Position numbers and translations under genes: made by a program
Assembly (NCBI GenBank): GCA_949128115.1
Contig: OX421964.1
Span: 15,896,892-15,960,891 of the forward strand
DNA from: Anaspis maculata
Lineage: Eukaryota; Arthropoda; Insecta; Coleoptera; Scraptiidae
Direction: 5' to 3'
Length of the DNA: 64,000 nt
In this document: positions 22,625 to 34,300 of the stretch, one piece after another
How the letters are laid out: each line of letters begins with the position of its first letter
Position numbering within the stretch: the stretch's first letter is position 1
The notes under the pieces: generated by a model
The model's database searches: none
What the model was told of the DNA's origin: nothing
The model's input: only the letters and a program-made list of their open reading frames with translations

Positions 22625-24267
22625 CAGAGCTGGGCAAAATACTTTTGAAAAGTATTTAAATAATAAATACTTCAAATAATAAAAAATATTTTTGAAGTTG
22701 TAAATATTCAAATATTCCCGTTATTTCAAGTACTTTTTTCATTTGAATAATTAGAAAATATTTCAATTATTCAAAAGTATTTATCTCTGAAGTATTTGAA
22801 TACTGTCAAAGTATTTGACTACTGCAAATGTATTCAAATACTTCAAAAGTATTTCAATATTCGCAGTTGAATACTTTGGATTATTTAAATTAGGGTTGGT
22901 TGTTTTCAAACAAAAGGTTTTAAACTCATTTCAAACAAAAGCCATTGTTTTAAACATAAATAATTTGGACGTAAGTTTTGAATATGTTTTTTTTTGCGCA
23001 TGTTTTGAATATGTTTTTTTGCACGTTTTGTACTTCTTCTCTTATTTTGAAGGAAATTATAACCTAAGAGTTTTGAATGGACAACGCGGACTTTTTTATG
23101 AAAAATAAAATGAAAAACAAGTAATCACTGGTGTGTAATTACCTCTAGTCTATTAGTCTGTTTGCTGTGGCGCGTATTTTTCAACTTTGTGGCTGTTTTC
23201 CACACCATTTTCTAGCATTTGTTCGCAAATTTTGTATCTGACGCCATTATTTCAGAAGACGATCGTGCGCGCTGTATAATTGAAGAGACTATTTATTTTT
23301 ATCATTTACCGATTTCAAGCCGTGGCCGGTGTAGTCACCCTGAAGTAGATGGCTTCCCGCTTTTACTTTGATGTGTGAATTTCAGGCACGTTTCAAGTCA
23401 TCGGTATCAATGTGGGTTGGGTCCCACATTGATTCCTCATTCCCTCATTTCTGATTCCTTACCAGTTATAGCCTATTGTAATAGTAGTGAAAACTTGGGT
23501 GGCTGTATTTACCGCGTCGGAAAGGACCAAATTGAAGTTCAAAATGTTCAGATAATCAAGCTGAAGATAAGTAGTACAAGCAAGTGTGAGCGCGTCATCT
23601 GTTGATTATTAATAGCAGTAATCCAGTGGTAAAATGACAGCTGTAGAGTGTATGACTGAATTGGCTTCATGCAATTACATACTAGCTTTAAGAGGTAATT
23701 TATCAAGCAGATTTGTATTGTCTACGTAGCGTCATCTACCGAGTGACAGCCCGAAAATGACACACCAAGAGTATTTACAGAGAATTTACAAAGTATTTAA
23801 ATTTTTTATTATTCTATCTTAATTTTTTATGAGTATTTTTTTTATCAAAATTCTGTTCTTTGTTTTCCATATTCTCTTTCATATAATAAACATGTATATC
23901 TCAAACTTCCTACAAAAAAAGTATTTAAATAACGCAAAAGTATATAAATAGCGGAAAAGTATCTTTGAAAGTATTTGCAAATACTTTTTCAAATAATGAA
24001 TAGGTACTAAATACTTTTGGAAAGTATTTAAATGATAAATACATTTCGCTCTTCCCGAGAAAATATTTAAATAGTGAGAAAAAAGTATTTATTTATAATT
24101 GTACCAGGTGTTTATAAATGACTGTGATCGCATCGCCTTTGGAATCCGCTTTCGATCACTACAATTGCACCTGTTCCTGCGTTTTTTGGCCTGACCCATG
24201 CCTACCGCGATCACAGATTCTTATGAATACCCCGTATATTTATAAGTACAAATAATGCCCAGCTCTG
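22625..24267. mobile_element. Non-autonomous hAT element in the intron of F-box copy 2
   Basis: Same ends and the same 8-bp duplication CTTGGAAC (22617-22624, 24268-24275) as the copy-1 element at 10065-11575. It is longer mainly because of a small MITE at about 24103-24237. Confidence 0.9.
24103..24237. mobile_element. Small MITE private to copy 2, inside the hAT element
   Basis: It is absent from the corresponding place in copy 1 (about 11535). The ends 'ggtgtttataaatgactgtg' and 'cacagattcttatgaatacc' are imperfect inverted repeats with a shared CTGTGATCGC core, and GTA or TA lies on each side. Confidence 0.65.
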
Positions 24268-24824
24268 CTTGGAACAAACTGAAATTAAAACGATATTCTG
24301 CCAATTAAATCGGAATGTGAAAGACGTGTATAATGAATACTTCACTTCAGGCACTTGTGGATAGCTCATTTTAGTCACTGGTAACGTATGTACAATGAAG
24401 TCAATATACACTACTATGGGATTATAGTACCGTTCTTGTTACGTTCATTTGCACACAGCCCCAAATATTTGATATGTACTTACAGCTTCAGACAGGGATA
24501 TAAGTAATTTATCAGTACGAATAGGTATTGAATAAACACTTACCAGTTCTTCTTTGTCACGTCTCTTTTTCAGCATTGTTGATTGATTACGCACAGTAAG
24601 ATTCTATTAACTTTCACAGATTTGCACGTGTAGCGACGATGCTCATAGAACGACAGCCAAGAAGGAAGTGAAGTGATGAAAAGAAAACGAACTGAGGAGC
24701 TAGACTAGTGGGAGCCCCTCAATCAATTGTCTCCTTCAAATCTTGCAAAAGCATATTTGTCAAGATATAGACAAAGAAAGCATAAAGCGGAGCGAGCCAC
24801 ATACCTGTGCAGAACATGCATATA

Positions 24825-25838
24825 CAGGTGTGCCGGTGTAAGTGTTACACAATTCACAGGGAGGTAGGAAATTGAAAAATAAAGAGACTTGAGTGGATGA
24901 ACATACCCTCGCAAACGTATAATAACGTAGATACAGGCCTTCGAAGTTGTTAAAAAAAGTTTTTTTTGCGTAACTTTTGAACCGTTCAACCGATTTCATT
25001 CAAATTCAAACCAAAGTTCACTTAAACAGGTCTCTATTGAACAGTAATAACGTGTTCCATCAAACGTTCCTAGGGGCGAAGACAATAGGGGACACCTCCA
25101 CCCTTTTGTCCTTATTTTCAATTCTTCCAGATATTTTCAGAAATAAATGAATAAATAAATGGATAAATAAGTTTATTTCTTCTTCAGCAATTACAACTAT
25201 ATGGTTTCAATTTGAAGGAAAAAGTTACTCTTGCAAAACTTTGATAAGAGTTTGAGTGAGATTTTGATAATTTTGCTTAGAGGCTTAGTTTTCGAGACAT
25301 TTTGGTTTGAATCCTTGGAAAACATCTCAAAATCGCCATTTTCCAGGGCCCGAATTGTTTTTCCCTGACAAACTCCATGTTGCTGGCAAAAATGGTGGTT
25401 TATCAACTTAAAACACCGAGAAAACTCATTCCAGTCGACGAAGCATAAGTTTCTTTGAATTTGATTTTTCAAGCCCTGGAAAGTGGCGATTTCGAGTTGT
25501 TTTTCAACATTTCAAACCCAAATATCTCTAAAATGAAGCCTCTAATCAAAATTTTGCAAAAGTGATTTTTTTCTTCAAATTGAACGTAAAATTCAAAAAT
25601 TGAAACCATTCCCAAAAATATCCGGGATGGTTAAAAATGGGGAGAAAATGGGAAAGGGTACCCCCTATTATCTTTGCCTCTGAAAATATTCAACAAAATA
25701 CGTTATTATTGTTCAATAGAGACCTGTTTTAATAAGCTTTGGTTCAAATTTGTATAAAATCGGTTGACTGGAAAAAGTCCCCTTATTTTCCAATTTCCCA
25801 TCTACCTGAGTTTTGTAACACTTATTCCGGGACACCGG
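24825..25838. mobile_element. Palindromic TIR element (CAGGTGT(C/G)CCGG family), copy 2
   Basis: Counterpart of 12851-13803, ending CGGGACACCGG before TA (25839-25840). Arms pair around about 25390. It contains an extra 'aataaatgaataaataaatg' simple repeat near 25145 that copy 1 lacks. Confidence 0.8.
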
Positions 25839-25840
25839 TA

Positions 25841-26203
25841 TAGAGTGTTCCAGGAATAGCGCCTCAGATTTCAAAGCAGTTTGAGGAGATGGTTCAAAAT
25901 ATCTCAGGAAATGTTGTGCAATTTCTGAAGTTTTTTTATAGAAATGCCTAGGAAGGTCGAAGGGTGGTGCCTCGCTTCCTTCTATTCTTATTATCTGATA
26001 AGGCTCTAAGCTCTAGTGAATTTGGTCGAATCAAGAAAAAAATCAACTTTCCATTGTATCTAAAGCTTTTGTCTACCATACAAGGAGAAATCGTGAACTA
26101 AGAGCTCAAAAAAGGAATTCTCGAAAAAAATAATTATGAAACACTGAGTCAAATTGTGTTTTTTTGAACGGCTTGAGAGTCTGGTGTATGAGCTGGGACA
26201 CTG
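25841..26203. mobile_element. TIR element (AGTGTCCCAG family), copy 2
   Basis: Counterpart of 13804-14160 and 43657-43960, with ends 'agagtgttccaggaatagc' and 'gagctgggacactg'. Confidence 0.65.
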
Positions 26204-26239
26204 TATATATTAGGTGGAGGAAGACCAATCACCCCTATA

Positions 26240-28005
26240 CGGTATCGTTACGGTGATTACATTTTGTTGGATAACGCTTTTTATTCAACCGGGGAATTTC
26301 TCTCATTCGAGTTTGAGTTCTGAATGTGACCTCATTTTAAGTGGCTTTTACGCAGTCAATTGCAAAATAAACACAACTGTGTAATTTTTATTTATTTATT
26401 TTTCTTCTGGACGGATGTAAATGTATTTTGTACATAGTAACACGAATAAAATTATGATTGATTAGTATGAAGGTAACCTTCCGAACCACTGGCCAGGTGA
26501 ACAGCAAATTATGCCCAAAAACTACTTTGTGAATAAAAGACGGTTTCAAAAGGAAAGAAGTTTGTGTTGATCGTCCCATATCTTGCGTCTATAGCACACA
26601 ATGCAGGTATGGGAGATACCCCATGGTGAATTGTAGAATTTGTTGTTGAATTTTTATAGGCGAAAACTGTTTCTCAGTTGTATCCTCGGTTGTATCAAGG
26701 ACGGAGTTTCCTAACCTGATAACAGCATCGGTTACAAAACGCCTGTCAAGTGGCAGTACCCAGTGACAAAAAGCGGAAAAGGTGTCGAGCAAAATTGCAC
26801 AACAGCCCGGATGAGGGCGCAGCGCAAATTGGTCCTGAAAAAACATGGAACTAAAGGAATTGTGAAAAGATCGCGGCTTTTGTACTGCGGCGGTCCGTCT
26901 GTTCTTGTCGACAATACAATTCGACATGCGGATAAGGTCGTAGAATAATAAACACAGGCTGTTCCTGCTTGCAGTCCAGTGGGTACCTATGTTATGGCCA
27001 GATTTTGTAGTATATCTAAAAGTTTTTGTTCCAACAGAATAAGTCCCTTCGTTTCGGTTTTTTTGAGTGTGCATGTATGGCGCGAATTTCATAGTTTCGT
27101 ACACCGATATTGAAAATTAACACTAAAAAATATTGTAGTGAACCTAACATTCCACAAATAATTTGGTTGAATGTTAGGTACCATTTTTTATATTTAAAGA
27201 TGTTTCATTGAAATTAAGTTCAATGATCATTTGTGGAAGTTCAGGAACAAAGAAAATGGCAACAGCGCTCAAAACAACAAGACGGCGGCGTCAACTGTCA
27301 CTTGTGACAATTATGATGACACTTCTCGTTTCTACCTGATATACATTTCATTTGCTCATATTTCGACAAAAGAACGCAACTTGTTGAAAATGGCTGTACC
27401 GAGAAGGAAGCTCAAAAAAATACGCAGAGATGCATTTACGGTGTGTGTAAAAGTGACAGCCAGGAACCAGTAGTTGGTCAGGCGGCTAGACAGAGCATGC
27501 AGCGTTGCCATTCAACTGACAGGTGTACGAAAGTTTTCAAAATTTGATGCCTTCAAGCATGCGCACCTGCCCAAACGAGGTAGCCTATAGGCTTCACGTA
27601 TCAAATTCCAAAATTACTTCCAAGCCATAATGAGGAAAATCGTCCGACGGGTTGCAAAAAAATTGCAAGTTTCAAAACGACTCACTTATATGCACTGCTA
27701 GATTTTTGTTTTTAGTCCGATGTTAACGGATTTGGTATCAGTGAATAGCCAATAAAATAGACTTCAACGGCCAAATTCCGCAACGCCCATAATTTTATGT
27801 GAGAAGTATTCCACGTATGAGATGTACCGAAGTACGCATTAAGCTAATTTCCAAAGTGTCATGAACTATGTTATTCTCTTGTATGGTTTTGTTTTGCTCC
27901 AAAAATAAAGAAAATACTGATCATACCAGGGGCGTAACCCAGGTACCCGCAGCCCCCGCGATAGTGGGGGGCTCCGAACTTTTTGAGATTTTATGGGACC
28001 TCTGA
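26240..28005. other. Conserved upstream block, copy 2
   Basis: Collinear with 14180-15728. The frame 27231-27473 parallels 14959-15180. A minus-strand frame at 26589-27104 is open over 171 codons only in this copy and looks accidental. A stretch near 26255-26460 is absent from copy 1. Confidence 0.4.
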
Positions 28006-28171
28006 AGGTGCGTTCAGTCAGCTCATTCAGCCGTAAGTTTCAATTTTAGTCGCAAGCGCAGCCACACCCATTGGCTCTTATCAACCAGCCTCCTCAGAAC
28101 AGACAATAAGCGATACAGCGCTTACGGCTAAAATTGAAACTTGCGGCTAAGTAAGCTGAGTGAACGCACCT
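28006..28171. mobile_element. PIF/Harbinger-like MITE, copy 2
   Basis: AGGTGCGTTCAGTCAGC ends, with TAA on the right (28172-28174) and a mutated TGA on the left. Orthologous by position to 15729-15894. Confidence 0.8.
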
Positions 28172-28232
28172 TAAGTCGTCTGTGTTCAAAAAAGAAATCC
28201 CAATTGGAAAGAGAAGGTATGTGCGTAGAATT

Positions 28233-29362
28233 TTCTCTTGTAACAGAACAGGGCAACCTGACTATAAGTGCCTAAATATAAAGACAAGAAATCAGAGCTT
28301 TCGGATCGAATCAGCGGACACCGCGAGATATCTGGGGATAACCGTCGACTGTCATTTAAAATGGAACAAACATACCGAGTACATAAGAAATAAACTCAGG
28401 GGTTTTGTATACCTCTTCAGAGTTCTGAAAGACATATTGGACAAAAAGCAATTACTCATGATTTACAGTTCATTCGTAGAGTCCCATCTGAGATATGGCT
28501 TGATAGGCTGGGGAGGTGTACTAAATGTTCATTTAAAAGCACTAGAGATTTTGCAGAAAAGAATAATCAAAATAGTAATGAACAAGTCATATATGTATTC
28601 CACGGAGGACTTGTTCAGAGAAAGTATGATTATGGACTTGAGACAGCTGTTATTCCAGGATCTAGTTATTTACCAATACTCTGCGCAAGGAGCAAATGTT
28701 ACTGTCGGCCAATCAGTTCAGTATGACTTAAGGGATAAAGGTTTGTTGAGGGTGCAAAGAAAGAACAGAACCATAGGACAAAGAAGCTGTTAATATTTGG
28801 CGCCTAAAGTGTTCAACTTGTTACCGGAAAGGATTAAAGCTTCATCGGGTATCCACCTATTTAGAAGGAAGTGTAGACATTTTTTGCTTTCGTGTGATAG
28901 GGGGCTCATCCATCAACAGATCGACCTTAAGAATAGTTAAAAGTTAAAAGTCAAATGTATTGGGTACGAATTCTTGGAGTCCTGGCTTCTCTTGGATTTT
29001 CCCTTAGATTTTTGGGTTGGGTGAGCTTATGTGTCGTTCTGATTCTGCCTGCATGTTGTTAGTCTCTGCTATATCGTTGTGCTCAGTTTATGCTTGAGGT
29101 TGTTTCATCAATTTTATGATTGATTATCGGTTTCTCAATCTTTTTAAGTCGGTTTCAGCCTGTTCCTTTGAATCTGTTTCAAATTGTCGTTTATAATGTA
29201 TTTCTAAATGTGAATTTTGATCATTTTAACCACGCACAAATATATCAATATTTCTGTGGTTTGTAAATTTATTTCAACTTTGTTTTTTTGTGAAATTATT
29301 GCCTGTATATAATCTGCATATTTGGAAAATGAAATAAATTGTATTCTATTCTATTCTATTCT
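28233..29362 (+). mobile_element. 5'-truncated LINE with (ATTCT)n tail
   Basis: The coding part 28233-28940 encodes the end of a LINE ORF2: Y-L-G-I-T-V-D-x-x-L-K-W-N-x-H, then V-E-S-H-L-R-Y-G-L-I-G-W-G-G and L-Q-K-R-I-I-K-I-V, typical of the RT thumb and connection region, then after an in-frame TAA (28791-28793) P-K-V-F-N-L-L-P-E-R-I-K. About 400 bp of 3'UTR and an (ATTCT)n tail follow. AATT flanks both ends (28229-28232, 29363-29366), and the repeat at 19645 shows the unoccupied site. The stop and the missing 5' part make it inactive. Confidence 0.88.
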
Positions 29363-29708
29363 AATTCATTTTGGGATGGAGGCCTCAAACTCGGCTCCCA
29401 ATCTGTTTTTTTTTTTAATCTTGCAAAATTGTGAGCGAGTTCGCAGTTTTGTAATTGTTAGCGCCAATACTCAAGCCTAGTTAATATAAGAAGAGCGTGA
29501 GGGTACGCCATCTAAAATAATTTGTAAGGTGGAGAGAGGCTTGCGGCAGAGCAGGGCAGTTGGTAGCGAGGCGTGATGAGCGAAGGAGTTGGAATAAAGT
29601 TGTTATTCGAAAATCGTGGAGAAAAAGGTGTTTTCTACCGCCCCCAGCCCCAAACTACCACAGTTAACATAACATTTCGGTTTTTTGTAATAGGTTTACT
29701 CATATCTT

Positions 29709-30244
29709 AGGTGCGTTCGGCATGCTCACTCTTTTCACTCCAGCAGCGTTCGGTTGGACTTTTGGAGTGACAGATGTTTACCCTGTGCCGTTCGGGTGGA
29801 CAGAGTGGAGTGGAGTAAAAAGAGTTACTCTGAAAGTCCCACCTCGTGAAGGTAGTACTTACGGAGTGAACATGCGCAATACGCTGGCGGCCTGTCAATT
29901 GTCAATTGGTTCAGGCACGTAACCTCAGTTTTCGTTATTTTGTTGGGAAAAAATCACCATCAGAGAGTAAATTGAGTTCAAGATGGAACAGGATCATCTT
30001 ATTACCACCGACAACGGCGAATTGCTATGGTTTAATGGCAATGCTATGGCAAAACACACTTGTGAGGTGACACTTCACATTTGAACCTAAATAAAACTTT
30101 GACAATTGACAGATCCCACGCAAGCGACTCTATTCAAAACTCCACTCCACTCTTCTCTGCTCCACTCCATCCGTGACGTCATCCACTCTTGCACCACTCC
30201 ACTCCGCTCTACTCCACTCCAGAGTGAACATGCCGAACGCACCT
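29709..30244. mobile_element. TIR element (AGGTGCGTTCGGCATG family)
   Basis: The ends AGGTGCGTTCGGCATG(C/T)TCACTC are inverted over about 23 bp and continue in (cactcc)-rich subterminal repeats. A 3-bp CTT duplication flanks it (29706-29708, 30245-30247). The first ten bases equal those of the 166-bp MITEs at 15729 and 28006, suggesting one PIF-like superfamily. Confidence 0.8.
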
Positions 30245-30605
30245 CTTGTCACAGAAGGCGCCTCGATACATGTCTTTCAAATTGTTTGCTAGACTCCCCC
30301 AGAGGGTCAGATCACTCCCGGAGAAACCGTTCAAGGAAGGGGTGGTGCATTTTTTAAAAAAGGCTCCTTTTTATAGTGTTCAGGAGTTTTTAGATGTTGA
30401 CCTGGAAAAATGTATGTAATATGTAACATGTGTACTGTTATTGCGATTGCACTGTGGTTGCTACATTTTTTATTTTGTTATTTTTCTGACATGTGTAAGC
30501 AATGTATTTGTTATCAGCACCAAAAAACCTTATCTTATCTTATCTTATCTTATTTTATCTTATCTTATCTATCTTATCTTATCTATCTATCTATCTTATC
30601 AGATA
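30245..30605 (+). mobile_element. LINE 3' end with (TATCT)n tail
   Basis: The frame 30246-30419 encodes A-P-R-Y-M-S-F-K-L-F-A-R-L-P and F-Y-S-V-Q-E-F-L-D-V-D, like the extreme C-terminus of LINE ORF2 proteins. Then come a short 3'UTR and a (TTATC)n microsatellite tail (30530-30600). It is a different LINE family from the one at 28233. Confidence 0.75.
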
Positions 30606-30896
30606 TATTATAAATACAGGGTGCGGCGCAGCAAACGGACACATTTGAAATTGAGATATCTCAAAAAGTACTGGCCCCATTTTAATTACATTAGCACCAA
30701 ACTGAAAAGCAAAGGTTGCATTTTTTGAAAAATTTGTTTTCTCGACATGAAACCTTGCTGGGAACAGGTCATTTTATATTTTTCCATTGTTATCCTGTAC
30801 ATTGTAACGGGTGTTATTTGAAATCTGGCGTCAAGCATGCTGTGCTTCGGCCGAATGAAGCTCTTTTCGGCTGCAGCACAGCATACTTAGACGCCA

Positions 30897-30930
<34 letters not shown>

Positions 30931-30943
30931 CACCCGTTACATT
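30606..30943. mobile_element. Half palindrome plus nested hairpin MITE with a long A-run
   Basis: 30616-30805 matches the left arm at 20036. From about 30810 a hairpin follows: 'aacgggtgttatttgaaatc' and 'tctggcgtcaagcatgctgtg' pair with the complement ending 'cacccgtt' at 30943. An A-run of about 30 bases lies in one arm (30901-30930). The same place near 8434 is unoccupied, which confirms an insertion. Confidence 0.7.
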
Positions 30944-31311
30944 AGGTCGACAATCAGGTGATCTAAAATGGTACCTTGTAGCTAAACGACTACGTCATCT
31001 GACATCACAAAATATTTAAAAATTATGCAGTTCTCTCTCGAGATATCCTCATTTTAAACGAGGCCGAATTTCGGGGTGGTCTCTTCAATTTTGGCCCATT
31101 TCAATCCTGCGGACCTCCACGCCAAAACCGATTAATGCTTCTCTGAGATTCTCCAGTTGGGCTAGAGATGAGGAATTTTTTTTTTCACTCATACCGTCTC
31201 GCCAGAAAAAGTAGATACTTTTTAGTTTTGGAGCCATTTGTGCTAAAACACTGAGGAATTCATGTAAGAAAAAACAGCAAAAAAACGAGGCAATTCGTTA
31301 TTGAAACTCAC

Positions 31312-34300
31312 CTCATAAAATCTGGTTTGATTTCGGATTGGAGGAAACAAAGAGTTTCCAAACTTTGATGATGAATTATCTGGTTCATGATCGCTGGCAT
31401 TCTCAAGAACTGGAATGGTATTCCAAAGTACTTCAAATTTCTGGCGCGATTAAAGAGAACTGTGTGCGACTCCACTATCGTTGCAAGGGAGCTATGAAGC
31501 AGGTGTAGATTGAGTGTTTCTCGGAAGACAACTCCTAGCAGTACCAGTTTCTCCACTGTTTCAGGTATGTGATCGCAGATGGTACGTAGTAATTGTGAGG
31601 ATAGAGAACATACAGTCAAATTCAATTCTCTCAAACGATTGCAGCCGTTGAAGAGCTCTTGGATGTCATCGACGCTGACGCCATAATCTAAGAACTGCAT
31701 TGTTATGGACAGCACTTCCAGGTTTTCATGTTTGGAGACTGCCTTTATCAATCTAGAATTGAGTTGTCCGTGGGTCAGTCCTTCCAATATCAGTTGTTTT
31801 ACTCTACATCTCTCCAGTATGTACAATACTTGGTCGCAGTGCCACTCTCCCCCGTTCCCAAATCCTGTTAGGTCGAGCTTTTTGACCGTAATGTGGTAAT
31901 TAGACGAATTAGACGATATTGCCTCTTGGTCATTCCGGATATCAGAAATCTGATACAAATATAAAAAAATTATACCTCAATCGGGTAAACAATAATTTTC
32001 TCAAGATATTTTGGATATAGGTATATAGCCCAGTCAATGAAAGCATAATTTAGGATTATAGCGAAAATAAATAATGTAGTTCTGAAAATTGGCAGAGATG
32101 TTTTCGAAAGCTTGCTGATTACTGTGTAGAAAGTTTCCATCGATAGGGGGTGTGGAATCGCCGCCATCTTGGATTATTGGTACATTTGAAGTACTTTTTG
32201 CAATTATCTCGATTGGGGGCAGTCCCATAAAAAAAGGTTTGGTTCAAATGAAAGGCCATCAAATTGTCTACAAAAAAGTTGCGTACAACTTTCACGTACC
32301 TGTCATAACTTTGTAGAAATTGGCCTGTGAGCGTCAGGTGTGAGTCGTGGAGGAGATATTTCATTTCTCACGGTGTTTTTGAAGAATCACAAGAAAGTAC
32401 AATGCAGTGCTGTTTAGTAAATCTTTGTTAAATAACAAAATAAAAAAAAAATTTGACCTTCACTTCAAAAATCATGGGGAGGTCAAAGGGAAACAATTGA
32501 ACCTCTGATATTTCAGTTAGTTAAGAAAATTCTGAAAACATTTTTGGAGGAATTATGAGTGATCCATTTATGATACAAATGCAAAAGACAGACCAATCAC
32601 TGTACAGGGTGAGTCTGTACCCCGGATTTTTTCAGACCGCGCGTAAATCTGCAAAGCCGCGTCTAAACATCTGAAAATAATCGTAACCAACACTACCAAA
32701 ATCAGAACCATGAGTGACAGACAAACCGGTTTAGGTTGCCCATTGTTCTGATTCTGTAGTGTTGGTTACGGACATTTTCAGTTGTTGAGATGCGCTTTGC
32801 AGGTTTACGCGCGGTCTGAAAAAATTCGGGGTACAGACTCACCCTGTACAATGATTGGTCTGTCTTTGGCACCTTGTAGCATAAGAGGACCACTCATCAT
32901 TTCCCCCGAACCTTTTTTTTAATTTTTCTTTAAATAATCAAAATATGAGAGGTTGAATTTTTTCTCTTGACCCCCTCATATTTTATGGAATGAAGCCCAA
33001 ATTATTTTTTTTATTTCATTATTCAATTACAAAGATTAACTGAACAGCATTGCATTGTAGTTTTGCGTGATTCTTCAAAAACACCGTGAGAAATGGAATA
33101 ACTCCTCCACGACTCACACCTGACGCTCACAGGCCGATTTCTCATAAGTTATGACAGATACGTGAAAGTGATATACAACTGTTTCACAACTGTCTTTGTT
33201 GACTGGGCTAAGATATCTAGATAAACACTCGAAAAAATAGAAAATAATAAATATATAGATGCAAATCTCGGCAAAGACAAATACTCACATAGCTCCAAGA
33301 TAAATCTAATTTTTCAATCGAAATTCCACTCGTCATCAGCATTTCCATTTTGGAGAAGGTGATCTCTTGTTCGAGCAAAGAAAGCTTTTTCCACAGTCGT
33401 TTGTCCGTGCACACCCTCTGGAATTTTTGGCTGACCTTTGCCAACGTGAACAAGTCGAATTTTGGGAGAACTGCGGCTATTTCATATAAGATCTCGTCTG
33501 GCACGTGATTGAAATAATTCACATTTCGTTGCTGGAACATTATTTATTATTATGTATTCAAGTACTTACATACTTATATTTATTTTATGAATGGAGTCGG
33601 ACAGCGGATAGCAGATCACTTCAAATTATAAGGAGTCAGAGAAATGAGCCATTATAAACAAGTAAGATGTTCAGAAAACGTGCCCTCGCTCGAGTGTGTT
33701 TTAGACTAGTGCTGGCAACCGAATTGGTTTCGGAAACCGCCTCCGAAAACCGCGGTTTGATGATAGCTGAAAACCGGTTTTCGGAGCCGGCTTTCAGAGT
33801 CGGTTTGGAGCCGGCTTCCAAAATTTCGAAGACGTTTCTAGTGTTGGTCTTTGAAGCCGGCTTTCAATACTGGTTTTAGCAGTGGTTTTCAAGGCCGGTT
33901 TTTGGAGTTGGCGTCAACATTCCAAGTCGAAATTTTTTGTATTCAAAGTCAAAAATTCAAGATGAAAATGAAGCGTTTCGGATTTGAAGCTCGAGTTTTT
34001 CGTGTTCCATGTCAAAATAGTTGAGAAAGTTTTAAAATAACTCCAAAACTTGCAAAATGATTTTAATCGTGTGAAATCGATTTCAAAAATGTGAAGAAAA
34101 ACAACTGTCCAATTATTTAATTTTTTTGAATTTGAATATCGGAATGATTTGAAAGAAATGTCAAGATGATTCTGAAAATGTCAAAATTGTTTAAAAAATG
34201 TCAATGATCGAAATATGTCCAAATATTGAAAAAAAGTTGGGATGATCTCATAATGTCAGGATATTCCCTTGAATGCCTCACAAATGATTTTCTCAGAAAA

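Larger units (their letters stand above)
20611..24576 (-). pseudogene. F-box/leucine-rich-repeat gene, copy 2 (inactivated)
   Basis: The exon layout is that of copy 1: exon 1 at 24544-24576 (M-L-K-K-R-R-D-K-E-E-L, GTAAGT donor), exon 2 at 22142-22384/22393 with the F-box (D-H-V-P-D-E-I-L through L-A-K-V-S-Q-R-F-Q-R-V-C), and exon 3 at 20611-21997. Two lesions lie in exon 3. The Trp codon after L-S-I-G is TAG (21755-21757) where copy 1 has TGG, and a 755-bp LINE fragment sits at 20801-21555 with a 6-bp duplication. The F-box exon itself is open, so a short F-box-only protein could in principle be made, but the LRR domain would be lost. The donor after exon 3 is conserved. Confidence 0.75.
20475..28174. 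repeat. Duplicated unit, copy 2
   Basis: Collinear with 8665-15897, same orientation. Differences include a LINE in exon 3, a small MITE at about 24103-24237 in the hAT element, absence of the 705-bp element of copy 1, and an insertion of simple sequence near 25147-25197. The right edge lies just after the MITE at 28006-28171. Confidence 0.9.

Noticed and set aside
26589..27104. 171-codon minus-strand frame
   Set aside because: The matching region of copy 1 (14310-14690) does not keep it open, and it lacks any motif, so it is probably accidental.
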